DNA of 64,000 nucleotides, from assembly GCF_902706095.1 (NCBI RefSeq), contig NZ_CACSJP010000007.1, positions 186,001 to 250,000 of the forward strand, given 5' to 3'. The DNA comes from Rhizobium sp. 18065. GTDB taxonomy: Bacteria; Pseudomonadota; Alphaproteobacteria; Rhizobiales; Rhizobiaceae. Shown here piece by piece: positions 1-9,012 of this stretch. The translations under genes were made by a program, and so were the position numbers. How positions within the stretch are numbered: the first letter of the stretch is position 1; each line of letters opens with the position of its first letter. The notes beneath the pieces are model-generated. The model was not told the DNA's origin. It searched no databases and was given only the letters and a program-made list of their open reading frames with translations.

Positions 1-2380
1 CGCGCAAGGCCTCTACGATCGAGCCGAGGCAAGGCTGCGACGTATTGCCCGACAGCGCGTCCATCGCCGCATCGACGACATCGACACCGGATTCCACGGC
101 AGCCAGCACGGTTGCCGCGGCAATTCCGGACGTATCATGCGTGTGGAAATGGATCGGCAGGTCTGTTGCCTCGCGCAGCGCCTTGAACAGCACGCGCGCC
201 GCCGCCGGCTTCAGCAGCCCGGCCATGTCCTTGACCGCGATGATATGCGCGCCCGCCTTGTCGAGTTCGGCGGCAAGGGCGGTATAATATTTCAGGTCGT
301 ATTTCGGACGCGCCGAATTGAGGATGTCGCCGGTGTAGCAGATCGCCGCTTCGCAGATCTTGTTCTCTTCGGCGACCGCATCCATCGAGACGCGCATGTT
401 TTCCACCCAGTTCAGGCAGTCGAACACACGGAACACATCGATACCGCCGGCGGCCGCCTGACGAACGAAATACTTCACCACATTGTCGGGGTAGTTCTTG
501 TAACCGACGCCGTTTGCGCCACGCAGCAGCATCTGCAGCAGGAGGTTCGGCGCATCTTCACGAACCTTCGCCAGCCGCTCCCACGGGTCTTCCGTCAGGA
601 AGCGCATGGACACGTCGAATGTGGCCCCACCCCAGCATTCCAGCGAAAACAGGTTCGGCAGTGCGCGCGCATAGGTCCCGGCAATGCGGGCGATGTCATA
701 GGTGCGCATGCGCGTCGCCAGCAGCGACTGGTGGCCGTCGCGCATCGTCGTGTCGGTCACGAGAATACGGTTCTGCGCCCGCACCCATTCGCCGAACTTC
801 TTCGGGCCGAGTTCGTCGAGCTTCTGCTTTGTGCCCGGCCGGATGTCGCCCGGCGTGAACGGCACCACCGGCTCAGCGATTTCCTTCGACGGCTTCGGCC
901 GACCCTTGACTTCCGGATGGCCGTTGACAGTCACGTCGGCGAGATAGGTCAACAGCTTGGTCGCACGGTCCTGGCGCTTGACCTGCTGGAACAGTTCCGG
1001 CGTCGTGTCAATGAAGCGTGTGGTGTAGGTGTTGTCGCGGAACTTCTCGTGCGTGATGATCGCCTCGAGGAAGGTCAGGTTTGTCGCCACGCCACGGATG
1101 CGGAATTCGCGCAGCGCACGGTGCATGCGGGCGATCGTCTCTTCCGGGCTTGGCGACCACGCGGTGACCTTTTCCAAGAGCGGATCGTAGAACCGGGTGA
1201 TCACTGCACCGGAATAGGCCGTGCCGCCATCCAGCCGGATGCCGAAACCGGTCGCGCCGCGATAGGCGGTGATGCGGCCATAGTCGGGAATGAAGTTCTG
1301 CTCCGGATCTTCCGTGGTGATGCGGCACTGCAGCGCATGACCGTTGAGCTTGATGTCTTCTTGGCGCGGAACGCCCGATTCCGGCGTACCGATGGCATAA
1401 CCGTCAAGAATGTGAATCTGCGCCTTGACGATGTCGATGCCGGTCACGACCTCGGTCACGGTATGCTCGACCTGGATGCGCGGATTGACCTCGATGAAGT
1501 AGAACTTGCCGCTGTCCATATCCATCAGATATTCGACCGTGCCGGCGCCGACATAGCTCGTCGCCTTGGCAATCCGCGTCGAATAGCTCGCAAGTTCCTG
1601 GCGCTGTTCTTCGCTCAGGTAAGGCGCCGGCGCACGTTCGACGACTTTCTGGTTGCGGCGCTGGACGGAGCAGTCGCGCTCGAACAGATGTACGACATTG
1701 CCATGGGTATCGCCGAGAACCTGGCTTTCGACATGCCGGGCCCGCTCGACGAGCTTTTCCAGATAGACCTCGTCCTTGCCGAAGGCGGCCATCGCCTCGC
1801 GCTTGGCTTCGGTGACTTCCTTGGCAAGATCCTTGGGATCACGAATGGCGCGCATACCGCGCCCGCCGCCGCCCCAGGAGGCTTTCAGCATCACCGGGTA
1901 GCCAATCTCCTCGGCCATTTTGGCCACGACAGCCATATCGTCCGGCAGGGGTTCGGTTGCCGGGACCACGGGCACGCCGATCTCGATCGCGAGATTGCGT
2001 GCCGCGACCTTGTTGCCAAGCCGGCGCATCGTATCGGCGCGAGGGCCGATGAAAATGATCCCTGCATCGTTACAGGCGTCTACAAATTCAGGACTTTCCG
2101 ACAGCAGCCCATAGCCCGGATGAATGGCATCGGCGCCCGACAGCTTGGCGACGCGGATCACTTCCTCGATGGAGAGATAACTTTCGATCGGCCCAAGATC
2201 ACGAGCCAGATGCGGGCCGCGACCAACCTGGTAACTCTCGTCCGCTTTGAAGCGATGGAGAGCCAGTTTGTCCTCCTCCGCCCATATCGCAACCGTTTTT
2301 ATGCCCAGTTCGTTTGCGGCGCGAAACACGCGAATTGCAATTTCGGAACGGTTGGCGACAAGGATCTTGGATATTGGCAA
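1..2380 (-). CDS. pyc: Pyruvate carboxylase, N-terminal two thirds (runs off the window)
   Basis: This biotin enzyme carboxylates pyruvate to oxaloacetate in the cytoplasm, the anaplerotic step rhizobia use on sugars. About 793 codons are visible; family members are near 1150, so the rest of the carboxyltransferase domain and the biotinyl domain lie outside the window. The N-terminus begins with ISKILVANRSEIAIRV, typical of biotin carboxylase. It is followed by the ATP-grasp glycine loop KASWGGGGRGMR and, in the transferase domain, RDGHQSLLATRM and the metal/lysine motif AVKDMAGL. I chose the TTG start at 2380 because GGGGAG lies 6 bases before it and the protein then opens at the expected residue. 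Its promoter is annotated separately. The next gene upstream on the same strand is the LuxR regulator, 117 bases away, so pyc is probably its own transcript. Identification is firm. Confidence 0.96.
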   Translation of the reverse strand, partial: MPISKILVANRSEIAIRVFRAANELGIKTVAIWAEEDKLALHRFKADESYQVGRGPHLARDLGPIESYLSIEEVIRVAKLSGADAIHPGYGLLSESPEFVDACNDAGIIFIGPRADTMRRLGNKVAARNLAIEIGVPVVPATEPLPDDMAVVAKMAEEIGYPVMLKASWGGGGRGMRAIRDPKDLAKEVTEAKREAMAAFGKDEVYLEKLVERARHVESQVLGDTHGNVVHLFERDCSVQRRNQKVVERAPAPYLSEEQRQELASYSTRIAKATSYVGAGTVEYLMDMDSGKFYFIEVNPRIQVEHTVTEVVTGIDIVKAQIHILDGYAIGTPESGVPRQEDIKLNGHALQCRITTEDPEQNFIPDYGRITAYRGATGFGIRLDGGTAYSGAVITRFYDPLLEKVTAWSPSPEETIARMHRALREFRIRGVATNLTFLEAIITHEKFRDNTYTTRFIDTTPELFQQVKRQDRATKLLTYLADVTVNGHPEVKGRPKPSKEIAEPVVPFTPGDIRPGTKQKLDELGPKKFGEWVRAQNRILVTDTTMRDGHQSLLATRMRTYDIARIAGTYARALPNLFSLECWGGATFDVSMRFLTEDPWERLAKVREDAPNLLLQMLLRGANGVGYKNYPDNVVKYFVRQAAAGGIDVFRVFDCLNWVENMRVSMDAVAEENKICEAAICYTGDILNSARPKYDLKYYTALAAELDKAGAHIIAVKDMAGLLKPAAARVLFKALREATDLPIHFHTHDTSGIAAATVLAAVESGVDVVDAAMDALSGNTSQPCLGSIVEALR

Positions 2381-2431
2381 TTCGGTCTCCCCAAAACGAT
2401 ATGCCAGGGCATTGTGCACCTGCGAAGAAAA

Positions 2432-2460
2432 TTCATAGCGCGTTGTTTTAGGAAGTTCAA
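2432..2460 (-). promoter_or_regulatory. Sigma70-type promoter of pyc
   Basis: On the minus strand a -35 hexamer TTGAAC (2455-2460) and a -10 hexamer TATGAA (2432-2437) are separated by exactly 17 bases. Transcription would begin near 2425 and leave a leader of about 45 bases before the TTG start of pyc. It lies in the gap between the end of the LuxR gene and pyc, which supports independent expression of pyc. Confidence 0.6.
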
Positions 2461-2497
2461 TTTACCTTGAGCGGCTATCTGAAATTTGCCGCGATAC

Positions 2498-3235
2498 TCA
2501 GGTCACCAGCCCGAGCCGGAAGGCAAGCGCCACGACATGCTGCCGGTTCTTGGCATTGAGCTTGTCCTGGATGCCATTCATGTACCAATCCACCGTGTGA
2601 TTGGAAATTTTCAGGATCTTGCTGATCTCGTTCGAGGTCAGGCCATCGGCCAGATAGCTCAGCACTTCCATCTCGCGGCGGGTCATCCGCGTATCGATCG
2701 CCTTTGCCGAATGCACGTCCCCTTCCCGGGTCAGTTCAAGCAACCGCCAGAAGGCCTTTTTCGCAACGGAGTCGAACAGGCTGATTTCAATCGGTGACAG
2801 ATCGATCGGCTTTCCGCCCACCGTCATGTTGCCGAGCAGACCGGTTCGGCCATGCACCGGAAAGATGTAACCGTCGAGCAATCCGAAGCGCATTCCGTCC
2901 ATCAACATACGTTCCATGCGCTTGCGATGCGGATCGGCACGGAAAGCATGAGCCGTGTCACGCCAGCGAAACCCCGACTGCGCTTGCGACAGATAGCGGA
3001 TGGTCGGATCGATCAGCACATATTTCTTGGCGATATAAATCTGCGGCCAGCCCTCCGGCCAACGACCACAGAGCACAAGCTCCAGCGGATTTTCGTCCGG
3101 CTTTGGTTGCCGAACCAGCCCGTAATAGTCGAATCCATAAGCGGCAACGAGTTTTTCCAGCTCCGCCACGACCTCCGTCGCTGACCTGCATTCATCCGCG
3201 ACGACCAAAAAATGCAACAGCTGGTTAATATTCAC
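2498..3235 (-). CDS. expR: LuxR-family AHL-responsive solo regulator, ExpR type
   Basis: A 245-residue regulator with an N-terminal autoinducer-binding domain (about 15-160) and a C-terminal LuxR helix-turn-helix (about 178-240, LTSNEISKILKISNHTVDW). The AHL-pocket residues known from TraR (W57, Y61, D70, P71, W85) are present with the same spacing as W63, Y67, D76, P77 and W91, so it should bind an acyl-homoserine lactone. No luxI-type synthase is in the window, so it is a solo receptor here. In Sinorhizobium meliloti the quorum regulator ExpR sits between pyc and ndvA, exactly this position; the symbol rests on that synteny plus domain content. The start is GTG at 3235 with a G-rich site upstream. 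Another LuxR solo at the same locus cannot be excluded. ExpR controls exopolysaccharide and motility genes in S. meliloti. Confidence 0.8.
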   Translation of the reverse strand: MNINQLLHFLVVADECRSATEVVAELEKLVAAYGFDYYGLVRQPKPDENPLELVLCGRWPEGWPQIYIAKKYVLIDPTIRYLSQAQSGFRWRDTAHAFRADPHRKRMERMLMDGMRFGLLDGYIFPVHGRTGLLGNMTVGGKPIDLSPIEISLFDSVAKKAFWRLLELTREGDVHSAKAIDTRMTRREMEVLSYLADGLTSNEISKILKISNHTVDWYMNGIQDKLNAKNRQHVVALAFRLGLVT

Positions 3236-3307
3236 CCAGACCCCCTGAATAACTGTGTGCTTATAAAATCACGAAAAAGCCACGAGGCTCGTCATTCTGA
3301 ATGAACC

Positions 3308-3341
3308 AACGCAATATGAACAAATATTATCATATTGCGTT
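3308..3341. promoter_or_regulatory. 34-bp perfect interrupted palindrome between expR and ndvA
   Basis: The arms AACGCAATATGA (3308-3319) and TCATATTGCGTT (3330-3341) are exact inverted copies of 12 bases around an AT-rich 10-base spacer. The site lies 73 bases upstream of the expR start and 67-256 bases upstream of the rightward reading frames, so it could be an operator serving divergent promoters. It is longer than a normal lux box (about 20 bp). There is no T-run, so it is not a good terminator for either direction. Which protein binds is unknown. Confidence 0.55.
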
Positions 3342-3363
3342 AGGAGGGTATTAAAAATCGACC

Positions 3364-3480
3364 ATGAAATTTTGTAGAGCCTGCATGAAACGGGTCATCC
3401 GGTTTCTGCCGATGCTTCGGCTACCGCGCGTATCACCAGCCTGCGAGGATCGCCTCTGCCAGGATTGCCTCAGCCGGTAA
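3364..3480 (+). CDS. Possible 38-residue Cys-rich small protein
   Basis: A short frame begins at ATG 3364 and ends at TAA 3478-3480. It encodes a basic peptide with five cysteines: CRAC at residues 4-7, and C27, C32 and C35 near the end (ACEDRLCQDC). The paired Cys motifs resemble a small metal-binding knuckle. AGGAGG lies at 3342-3347 but is 16 bases from the ATG, longer than ideal, which lowers confidence. An in-frame stop at 3352-3354 rules out an earlier start. It sits directly after the palindrome and about 100 bases before ndvA. I recognise no family; it may equally be untranslated leader. Confidence 0.3.
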   Translation: MKFCRACMKRVIRFLPMLRLPRVSPACEDRLCQDCLSR

Positions 3481-3576
3481 AACCATTGCAGGAATTCAGG
3501 GCTTTGCTCTTGTCAGATGAAGCGAAAAACGTTTGAAGCAGATCACCACTGAGCGCCCATCTGGAGGTAAACGAGA

Positions 3577-5322
3577 TTGTCCCTGATACAGGTATATTTC
3601 AAGGCCCTGAAATATCTTGCGACCTATCGACTGCGTGTCTCCTTCGTTGTGCTCGCAAACGTCGTTCTCGCGGCCATAACCATCATCGAGCCCATTCTGT
3701 TCGGCCGCATCATTGATGCGATATCGGAAAAGCGCGATGCGAGCTCGATACTGATTGCCTGGGGCTGCTTCGGCATTTTCAACACGGTCGCCTATGTGCT
3801 CGTTGCCAGACAGGCCGATCGCCTCGCCCATGGCCGCCGCGCCGATCTGCTGACCGAGTCCTTCGGCAAAATCATCTCGATGCCGCTACGCTGGCATCAG
3901 CAACGCGGCACGTCGAACGCCCTGCATACGCTTCTGCGCGCCGGCGAGACGCTGTTCGGCCTCTGGCTCGAATTCATGCGCACCCACCTCGCCACCGCTG
4001 TTGCGCTGACGCTGCTGATACCGACTGCATTTTCGATGGATGTCCGCCTGACCTCGGTGCTCATTGTGCTTGCCATTCTCTACATCATCATCGGCAAGAC
4101 CGTGATGAACCGGACAAAGGAGGGTCAGGCCTCGGTCGAGAGCCACTATCACACCGTCTTTTCCCATGTCAGCGACTCGATCAGCAACGTTTCTGTGCTG
4201 CACAGCTACAACCGCATCGAAGCAGAAACCCGGGCCCTCAAGGAATACACGACGAAACTTCTCGCAGCGCAGTATCCCGTCCTGGACTGGTGGGCGATTG
4301 CCGGTGCGTTGAACCGGATCGCCTCGACGCTCTCCATGCTGATCATCCTGGTGATCGGCACGATGTTCGTCCAGAACGGCCAGCTCAAGGTGGGCGACGT
4401 CATCGCCTTTACCGGTTTTGCCGGCCTGCTGATTGCCCGTCTCGACCAGATGATCGCCTTCGCCAACCAGATTTTCGAGGCGCGCTCGAAGCTTGAGGAC
4501 TTCTACCAGCTGGAAGACGCCGTCCAGGACCGGGAAGAATCGGTCGGGGCAACGGAACTGAACAATGTAAAGGGCGACGTCGAATTTCGTGACGTCTCGT
4601 TCGACTTCGCCTCCACCACTCAGGGCGTGCGCGACGTATCCTTCCGCGTTCAGGCAGGCCAGACGGTCGCCATCGTCGGCCCGACCGGTGCTGGAAAGAC
4701 GACGCTGATCAACCTTCTCCAGCGCGTCCACCAGCCGCAATCCGGCCAGATCCTGATCGACGGCCACGACATTGCGAAAATCACTCGCAAATCGCTGCGT
4801 CACGCCATCGCCACCGTCTTCCAGGATGCCGGCCTGCTCAACCGCTCGATCAAGGAAAACATCCGCCTTGGCCGCGAAGATGCCAGCGAAGAGGACATCA
4901 TCAAGGCGGCAGAGGCAGCCGCTGCCACCGATTTCATCGAGAGCCGTATGATCGGCTACGACACGGTTGTCGGCGAGCGTGGCAACCGGCTGTCAGGCGG
5001 CGAGCGCCAGCGCATCGCGATTGCGCGCGCCATTTTGAAGAACGCCCCGATCCTGGTGCTCGACGAGGCGACCAGCGCGCTTGATGTCGAAACGGAGGCG
5101 CGGGTGAAACAGGCGATCGACCGGCTGCGCAAGCACCGCACGACGTTCATCATCGCCCACCGCCTCTCGACCATCCGCGAAGCCGATCTCGTCGTCTTCC
5201 TGGACCATGGAACGATCATCGAAATGGGCAATTACGATCAGTTGAGTGCCCTTGGCGGCCGCTTCACCTCGCTGTTGCGGACCAGCGGCCTGCTGATTGA
5301 AGAGACGTCTCCGTCAATCTGA
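3577..5322 (+). CDS. ndvA: Cyclic beta-1,2-glucan ABC exporter NdvA/ChvA
   Basis: A 581-residue half-transporter: an N-terminal membrane domain of about six helices (residues 15-300) fused to an ATPase domain. Walker A GPTGAGKTT lies near residue 367, the signature LSGGERQR near 471 and Walker B ILVLDEATS near 490. The opening MSLIQVYFKALKYL, with KPISEKRDAS-like spacing later, and the length match rhizobial NdvA and Agrobacterium ChvA. Those move cyclic beta-1,2-glucan across the inner membrane to the periplasm, which is needed for low-osmolarity growth and plant infection. The start is TTG at 3577, chosen because GGAGGT lies 8 bases upstream and the N-terminus matches the family. It is monocistronic; the next gene is convergent. 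The partner synthase NdvB is not in the window. Confidence 0.93.
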   Translation: MSLIQVYFKALKYLATYRLRVSFVVLANVVLAAITIIEPILFGRIIDAISEKRDASSILIAWGCFGIFNTVAYVLVARQADRLAHGRRADLLTESFGKIISMPLRWHQQRGTSNALHTLLRAGETLFGLWLEFMRTHLATAVALTLLIPTAFSMDVRLTSVLIVLAILYIIIGKTVMNRTKEGQASVESHYHTVFSHVSDSISNVSVLHSYNRIEAETRALKEYTTKLLAAQYPVLDWWAIAGALNRIASTLSMLIILVIGTMFVQNGQLKVGDVIAFTGFAGLLIARLDQMIAFANQIFEARSKLEDFYQLEDAVQDREESVGATELNNVKGDVEFRDVSFDFASTTQGVRDVSFRVQAGQTVAIVGPTGAGKTTLINLLQRVHQPQSGQILIDGHDIAKITRKSLRHAIATVFQDAGLLNRSIKENIRLGREDASEEDIIKAAEAAAATDFIESRMIGYDTVVGERGNRLSGGERQRIAIARAILKNAPILVLDEATSALDVETEARVKQAIDRLRKHRTTFIIAHRLSTIREADLVVFLDHGTIIEMGNYDQLSALGGRFTSLLRTSGLLIEETSPSI

Positions 5323-5370
5323 TCGTGCCACGACAGGCAGAAAGCGGGCGTTCAGTCCGCCAGGTCTGGT

Positions 5371-6087
5371 CTACCAGTCTATCGGCTGGCCATCATAGGC
5401 GTAAAAGCCACCGCTCTGTGCCGGCTCCAGCCTGTCGAGCACGGACAGCATCATCATCGCGCTGTTCGTCGGCGGCAGGCGGTCGTGTCCTTTGGCATAG
5501 GCGGAAGACAGCCTTGTCTCCACGGACCCCGGATGCAGGCTGACGACAACGGCTTTCGGCCTTGTCCGGGCAATCTCGATCGCCGAGGTCCGCACGATCT
5601 GGTTCAACGCCGCCTTGGCCGCGCGATAGGAAATCCAGCCGCCCAGCCTGTTGTCGCCGGTCGAGCCGACACGGGCGGACAGCGCCGCGAACAGGCTTCT
5701 GCGATCACTGGCAAGCAGCGGCGAGACATGTTTCAAGACCAGCGCCGGACCGATCGCGTTCACCGCGAACTGTGCCGCCATGACGTCGGGCCGGATGGCC
5801 TTGATCGCCTTTTCCGGACCAATATCATCGATCGTCAAAGCCCCTGTTGCGCAGAGGATGAGGTCGAAACGGGACCCGGAACCCTCCAACCGCTCTGCAG
5901 CGGCAGCAATACTGTCCTCATCCGTGACATCGAAGCCATCGACGCTACGCGACAGGCCGATAACCCCGCCGCAGCGAGGATCGGCACGCAACACCTCGGC
6001 AAAGGCAGACCCGATACCGCCGCTTGCACCCAGCACCAGCACCTTGTAGTCGGCACCCAGCGAGGTCATACCGATAAACTCTGCCAT
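5371..6087 (-). CDS. Short-chain dehydrogenase/reductase (SDR family)
   Basis: A 238-residue classical SDR. The nucleotide-binding motif GASGGIGSAF lies at residues 20-29 and the catalytic pair Y154-x3-K158 in SYRAAKAALN; the usual catalytic serine is probably S137 in LSARVGS. It resembles the CsgA/C-factor branch of SDRs. I chose the ATG at 6087 because GGAG lies 6 bases upstream; a longer TTG-started version (6120) lacks a good site. It lies 74 bases downstream of the alkaline-phosphatase-like gene and may be cotranscribed with it. The substrate cannot be read from the sequence. Confidence 0.75.
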   Translation of the reverse strand: MAEFIGMTSLGADYKVLVLGASGGIGSAFAEVLRADPRCGGVIGLSRSVDGFDVTDEDSIAAAAERLEGSGSRFDLILCATGALTIDDIGPEKAIKAIRPDVMAAQFAVNAIGPALVLKHVSPLLASDRRSLFAALSARVGSTGDNRLGGWISYRAAKAALNQIVRTSAIEIARTRPKAVVVSLHPGSVETRLSSAYAKGHDRLPPTNSAMMMLSVLDRLEPAQSGGFYAYDGQPIDW

Positions 6088-6161
6088 GGTCCGCTCCAAA
6101 TCAACGTTACCTGCAGACAACTACGATGCCGGAAGCGGTTCCGGATCACGCGGCATAGATT

Positions 6162-6971
6162 TCAGGCCAGAATTTCGAGCGGGCCACGATAGGGCGGCAT
6201 TTCTCCGGCATCGACACCCAGCAACCGGCAAATCAGGCCGGCAATCTCGGTTTGCGGCAGGACAGTTTCCTCGCCCAGCCGAAAGCCGAGCGCATAAAAC
6301 GGCACATGTGTCTCCTGCGGCGTCGGCCCTGCATGATTGCCGTCGTCACCCATGCCGTGATCGGCGGTCACGATCACCGTGTATCCGAGTTGAAGCCAGC
6401 CCGGCACATGACGCGCCAGCAGGTCGCCCTGCACCCGTGCCGCATTGCGGTAGCCGACGCTGTCACCGCCATGGCGGTGACCGGCATCATCGACATTCAT
6501 CGGGTGCAGCAGCAGGAAATCCGGGCTCTGGCTATGGATCAGCCATTCGGCATCGGCAAACAGATGGCTGTCGGGATAGTGGTCGTCCCAATAGAAGACG
6601 CCATGCGTGATATCACCGCCGCCATCGACTAGGATACGGTCACGATGCCGGTCGAACGGACAGGAGACATAGAGCTCCGATACCCAGTGATAGGCGGCCG
6701 CAGCCGTGACCTTGCCGGAAGCTCTGCAACGGGCAAAGACATTGTCGCCGACCGATCGACGCACCACGCCATTGCTGACGATGCCATGCTCCACCGGACG
6801 ACGCCCGGTCATCAGCGTCTCATAGAGCGGCCGCGACATGGCCGGTAGCTCGCAGGTCAGCCTGCGCACCTCCGCCATGCCCGCCTGCACCAGGCCTTCC
6901 ATATATCCGAGGCAGTTGCGGGCCGCGTCATAGCGCAAGCCATCGAGAACGATGAGGATCACTTTTGTCAT
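6162..6971 (-). CDS. Alkaline phosphatase superfamily phosphodiesterase/nucleotide pyrophosphatase
   Basis: A 269-residue cytoplasmic-looking enzyme (no signal peptide). The metal-site residues of the alkaline phosphatase superfamily are visible: VLDGLR at residues 8-13, a Ser nucleophile in MSRPLYETLMTG (near 46), DDAGHRHG, TADHGMGDDGNH and a final THVPFY. This pattern belongs to the type I phosphodiesterase/nucleotide pyrophosphatase and phosphonate-hydrolase branch. The ATG at 6971 is preferred over frames extending to 7100 because the protein then starts directly with the core beta strand. It lies 112 bases downstream of the GH42 gene on the same strand, so it may be the tail of the galactoside operon, although the link to sugar use is unclear. 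Confidence 0.7.
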   Translation of the reverse strand: MTKVILIVLDGLRYDAARNCLGYMEGLVQAGMAEVRRLTCELPAMSRPLYETLMTGRRPVEHGIVSNGVVRRSVGDNVFARCRASGKVTAAAAYHWVSELYVSCPFDRHRDRILVDGGGDITHGVFYWDDHYPDSHLFADAEWLIHSQSPDFLLLHPMNVDDAGHRHGGDSVGYRNAARVQGDLLARHVPGWLQLGYTVIVTADHGMGDDGNHAGPTPQETHVPFYALGFRLGEETVLPQTEIAGLICRLLGVDAGEMPPYRGPLEILA

Positions 6972-7083
6972 GGCGCGCAACTTGCCATGACCGGCCGCGA
7001 AGACAAGGGCCAAAATCAAGGAGGGGCAACCAGTGGCGCCCCGCGCTTGATCTTCGATCTGACCCGTTGTTTGACGTCGGCAG

Positions 7084-9012
7084 TTAGCGCCAGGCCGCAA
7101 TCGCCTGTGGCTTCACAACGGCCTCGCCAAGGGCAAGCGTTGCGCCGGCGGGAACCGTCCAGTCCTCGCTGCCATAGTTGAAGGCAAAGGTCAGGTCGCC
7201 GCGACGACGGATACGGATGTGATCCGGCACCGGCAGCGTCGAGAGACCAGCCTTTTTCGCGGCAAGCGTCAGGACGCTCGCCAGCAGGGTCTCGTCGGCC
7301 CAGCAGGCGAGATAGAGCATCCGGTCCTTCTCGGTCAGGGCTGGATCGCCATTGGCAAAGCGGGCGAGAACCGTGGCCGATGTTTCAAGATATTCCCGCC
7401 AGCGGATACCGGCACCCGAGACGGAGCCGGAAACGACATCCGAAAGTCCCGGCCGCAGGGTCGAGACCTGAATGACCCGATTGCCGGTGTGACTGCCAAG
7501 CGGCCCCGGCGGCAGGTTTGCCGGAATGACGAAATTGCGATCGCGTGAACCCGTGCGTGCCCCGATCAGGACATGGCCGGTAGCCTTCTCAAGCGCCGCT
7601 TCCGAAGCCGTGTCCACTTCGGTCATGCAGGGAACGACGACCAGCGCATAGCCCTCGAGCGACGCGCCCGGCCGAACGAAGTCGACATCGAGACCGAGCC
7701 GACGCAGGCCCTCGTACCAGCGGAAGCACAGTTCCTCGTAGCGGAAGTCCTTACCCTGCGGCTGGATCATCGTCGTCCAGTAGCTCTGGTAGTCGAAGAC
7801 CAGAGCGACGCAAGCCTTGCCCGTCTCCGGCAGCGGCCCGAGTGCCTTCAGCTCTTCGGCCACCTGCCGTGCCTCGATGCCGCCCGGCGACAGTTCGTCG
7901 AGGCCGGCAAGATTGAGACCCGCATGCATCTGCTCCTGCGCAAACGGCGCCTGCCGCCAGCGGAAATAGCTGACGACGTCGGCCCCATGTGCCAACGCCT
8001 CCCAGGTCCACAGCCGCACCATGCCGTGCTTCGGCACCGGGTTCCAGGGCGCCCAGTTCACCGGCCCAGGCTGCTGCTCCATCACCCAGAATCGACCCTT
8101 GCCGACGGCGCGGTAGAGATCGTGGTGATAGGGCGCGATGTCCGGATGCGATGTTTCCGCCCAGCGATTGCGCTCTGCCTCGGTGAAGGGAAACTTTTCG
8201 ACGAAGCCGATCGGATAGCTGTCCCAGGAGGCCAGATCGAGATTATCGCCAACCTTGAAGTGGTCGAAGTCCGAAACGAAGCCCATGAAATTATGGGTGA
8301 TCCAGCGGCCCAGTGAATGCTTGCGGATGATATCGCATTGCATCTTGTCATAGGCCGCGACCTGGTCCGAATGGAAGCGCCAGAAATCGAGGCGCGTCGC
8401 CGGGTTGGGCTCGGTCACCGTTAGGTTCGGTAGCATGACCTCGTCAAAGCTCTTCAGCTCCATCGACCAGAACACCGAACCCCAGGCTTCGTTGAGCTGG
8501 TCGGTCGACTGGTAGCGCAGCCTGAGCCAGCGCTTGAAGCTCTTCAGGTCTTCAGCCCCCCAGGACACTGTCGTATCATGGCAGCCATATTCATTGTCCG
8601 TCTGCCAGCCGACCAGCCCCGGATGATTGCCGTAGCGCGCGGCCACGACCTCGACGATGCGCGCACTCTCGCGCCACCAGGTTTCCGACGAAAACGTGTA
8701 GTGCCGGCGCGACCCGAAGCCGCGCACCTTGCCCTCTTCGTCATAGGGCAGAATGTCCGGATGCTCGTCGACCAGCCATTTCGGCGGCGTCGCCGTCGGC
8801 GTGCCGAGCACGATCTTCAGGCCAGCCTTGGTCAGGATATCCATCGACCGGTCGAGCCAGCCGAAATCGAATGTGTCGAGCGAAGGCTCAAGCCGCGACC
8901 AGGCGAACTCGCCGATCCGCACGAAGGAAATGCCAAGCTCGACCATGCGCCGGGCGTCTTCGGCCCAACGTGTTTCGTCCCAGTGCTCCGGATAGTAACA
9001 TACGCCCAGCAT
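7084..9012 (-). CDS. Beta-galactosidase, glycoside hydrolase family 42
   Basis: A 642-residue enzyme that should cleave terminal beta-galactosyl residues from imported plant oligosaccharides or lactose. It opens with [13 protein letters not shown], typical of GH42. The acid/base glutamate is E141 in WQTDNEYG and the nucleophile E312 in WVMEQQPGPVNW. There is no signal peptide, so it works in the cytoplasm after uptake. Its ATG (9010-9012) overlaps the TAA of the upstream ATPase gene, showing translational coupling in the galactoside operon. It corresponds to LacZ of the lacEFGZK operon of Agrobacterium radiobacter in role, but here it is placed last, after the ATPase gene. Confidence 0.9.
   Translation of the reverse strand: MLGVCYYPEHWDETRWAEDARRMVELGISFVRIGEFAWSRLEPSLDTFDFGWLDRSMDILTKAGLKIVLGTPTATPPKWLVDEHPDILPYDEEGKVRGFGSRRHYTFSSETWWRESARIVEVVAARYGNHPGLVGWQTDNEYGCHDTTVSWGAEDLKSFKRWLRLRYQSTDQLNEAWGSVFWSMELKSFDEVMLPNLTVTEPNPATRLDFWRFHSDQVAAYDKMQCDIIRKHSLGRWITHNFMGFVSDFDHFKVGDNLDLASWDSYPIGFVEKFPFTEAERNRWAETSHPDIAPYHHDLYRAVGKGRFWVMEQQPGPVNWAPWNPVPKHGMVRLWTWEALAHGADVVSYFRWRQAPFAQEQMHAGLNLAGLDELSPGGIEARQVAEELKALGPLPETGKACVALVFDYQSYWTTMIQPQGKDFRYEELCFRWYEGLRRLGLDVDFVRPGASLEGYALVVVPCMTEVDTASEAALEKATGHVLIGARTGSRDRNFVIPANLPPGPLGSHTGNRVIQVSTLRPGLSDVVSGSVSGAGIRWREYLETSATVLARFANGDPALTEKDRMLYLACWADETLLASVLTLAAKKAGLSTLPVPDHIRIRRRGDLTFAFNYGSEDWTVPAGATLALGEAVVKPQAIAAWR

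Noticed and set aside
137..2470. Long plus-strand open frame of about 777 codons opposite pyc
   Set aside because: It is the antisense frame of the high-GC pyc gene, with Arg/His-rich composition and no motif; the pyc reading on the minus strand is certain.
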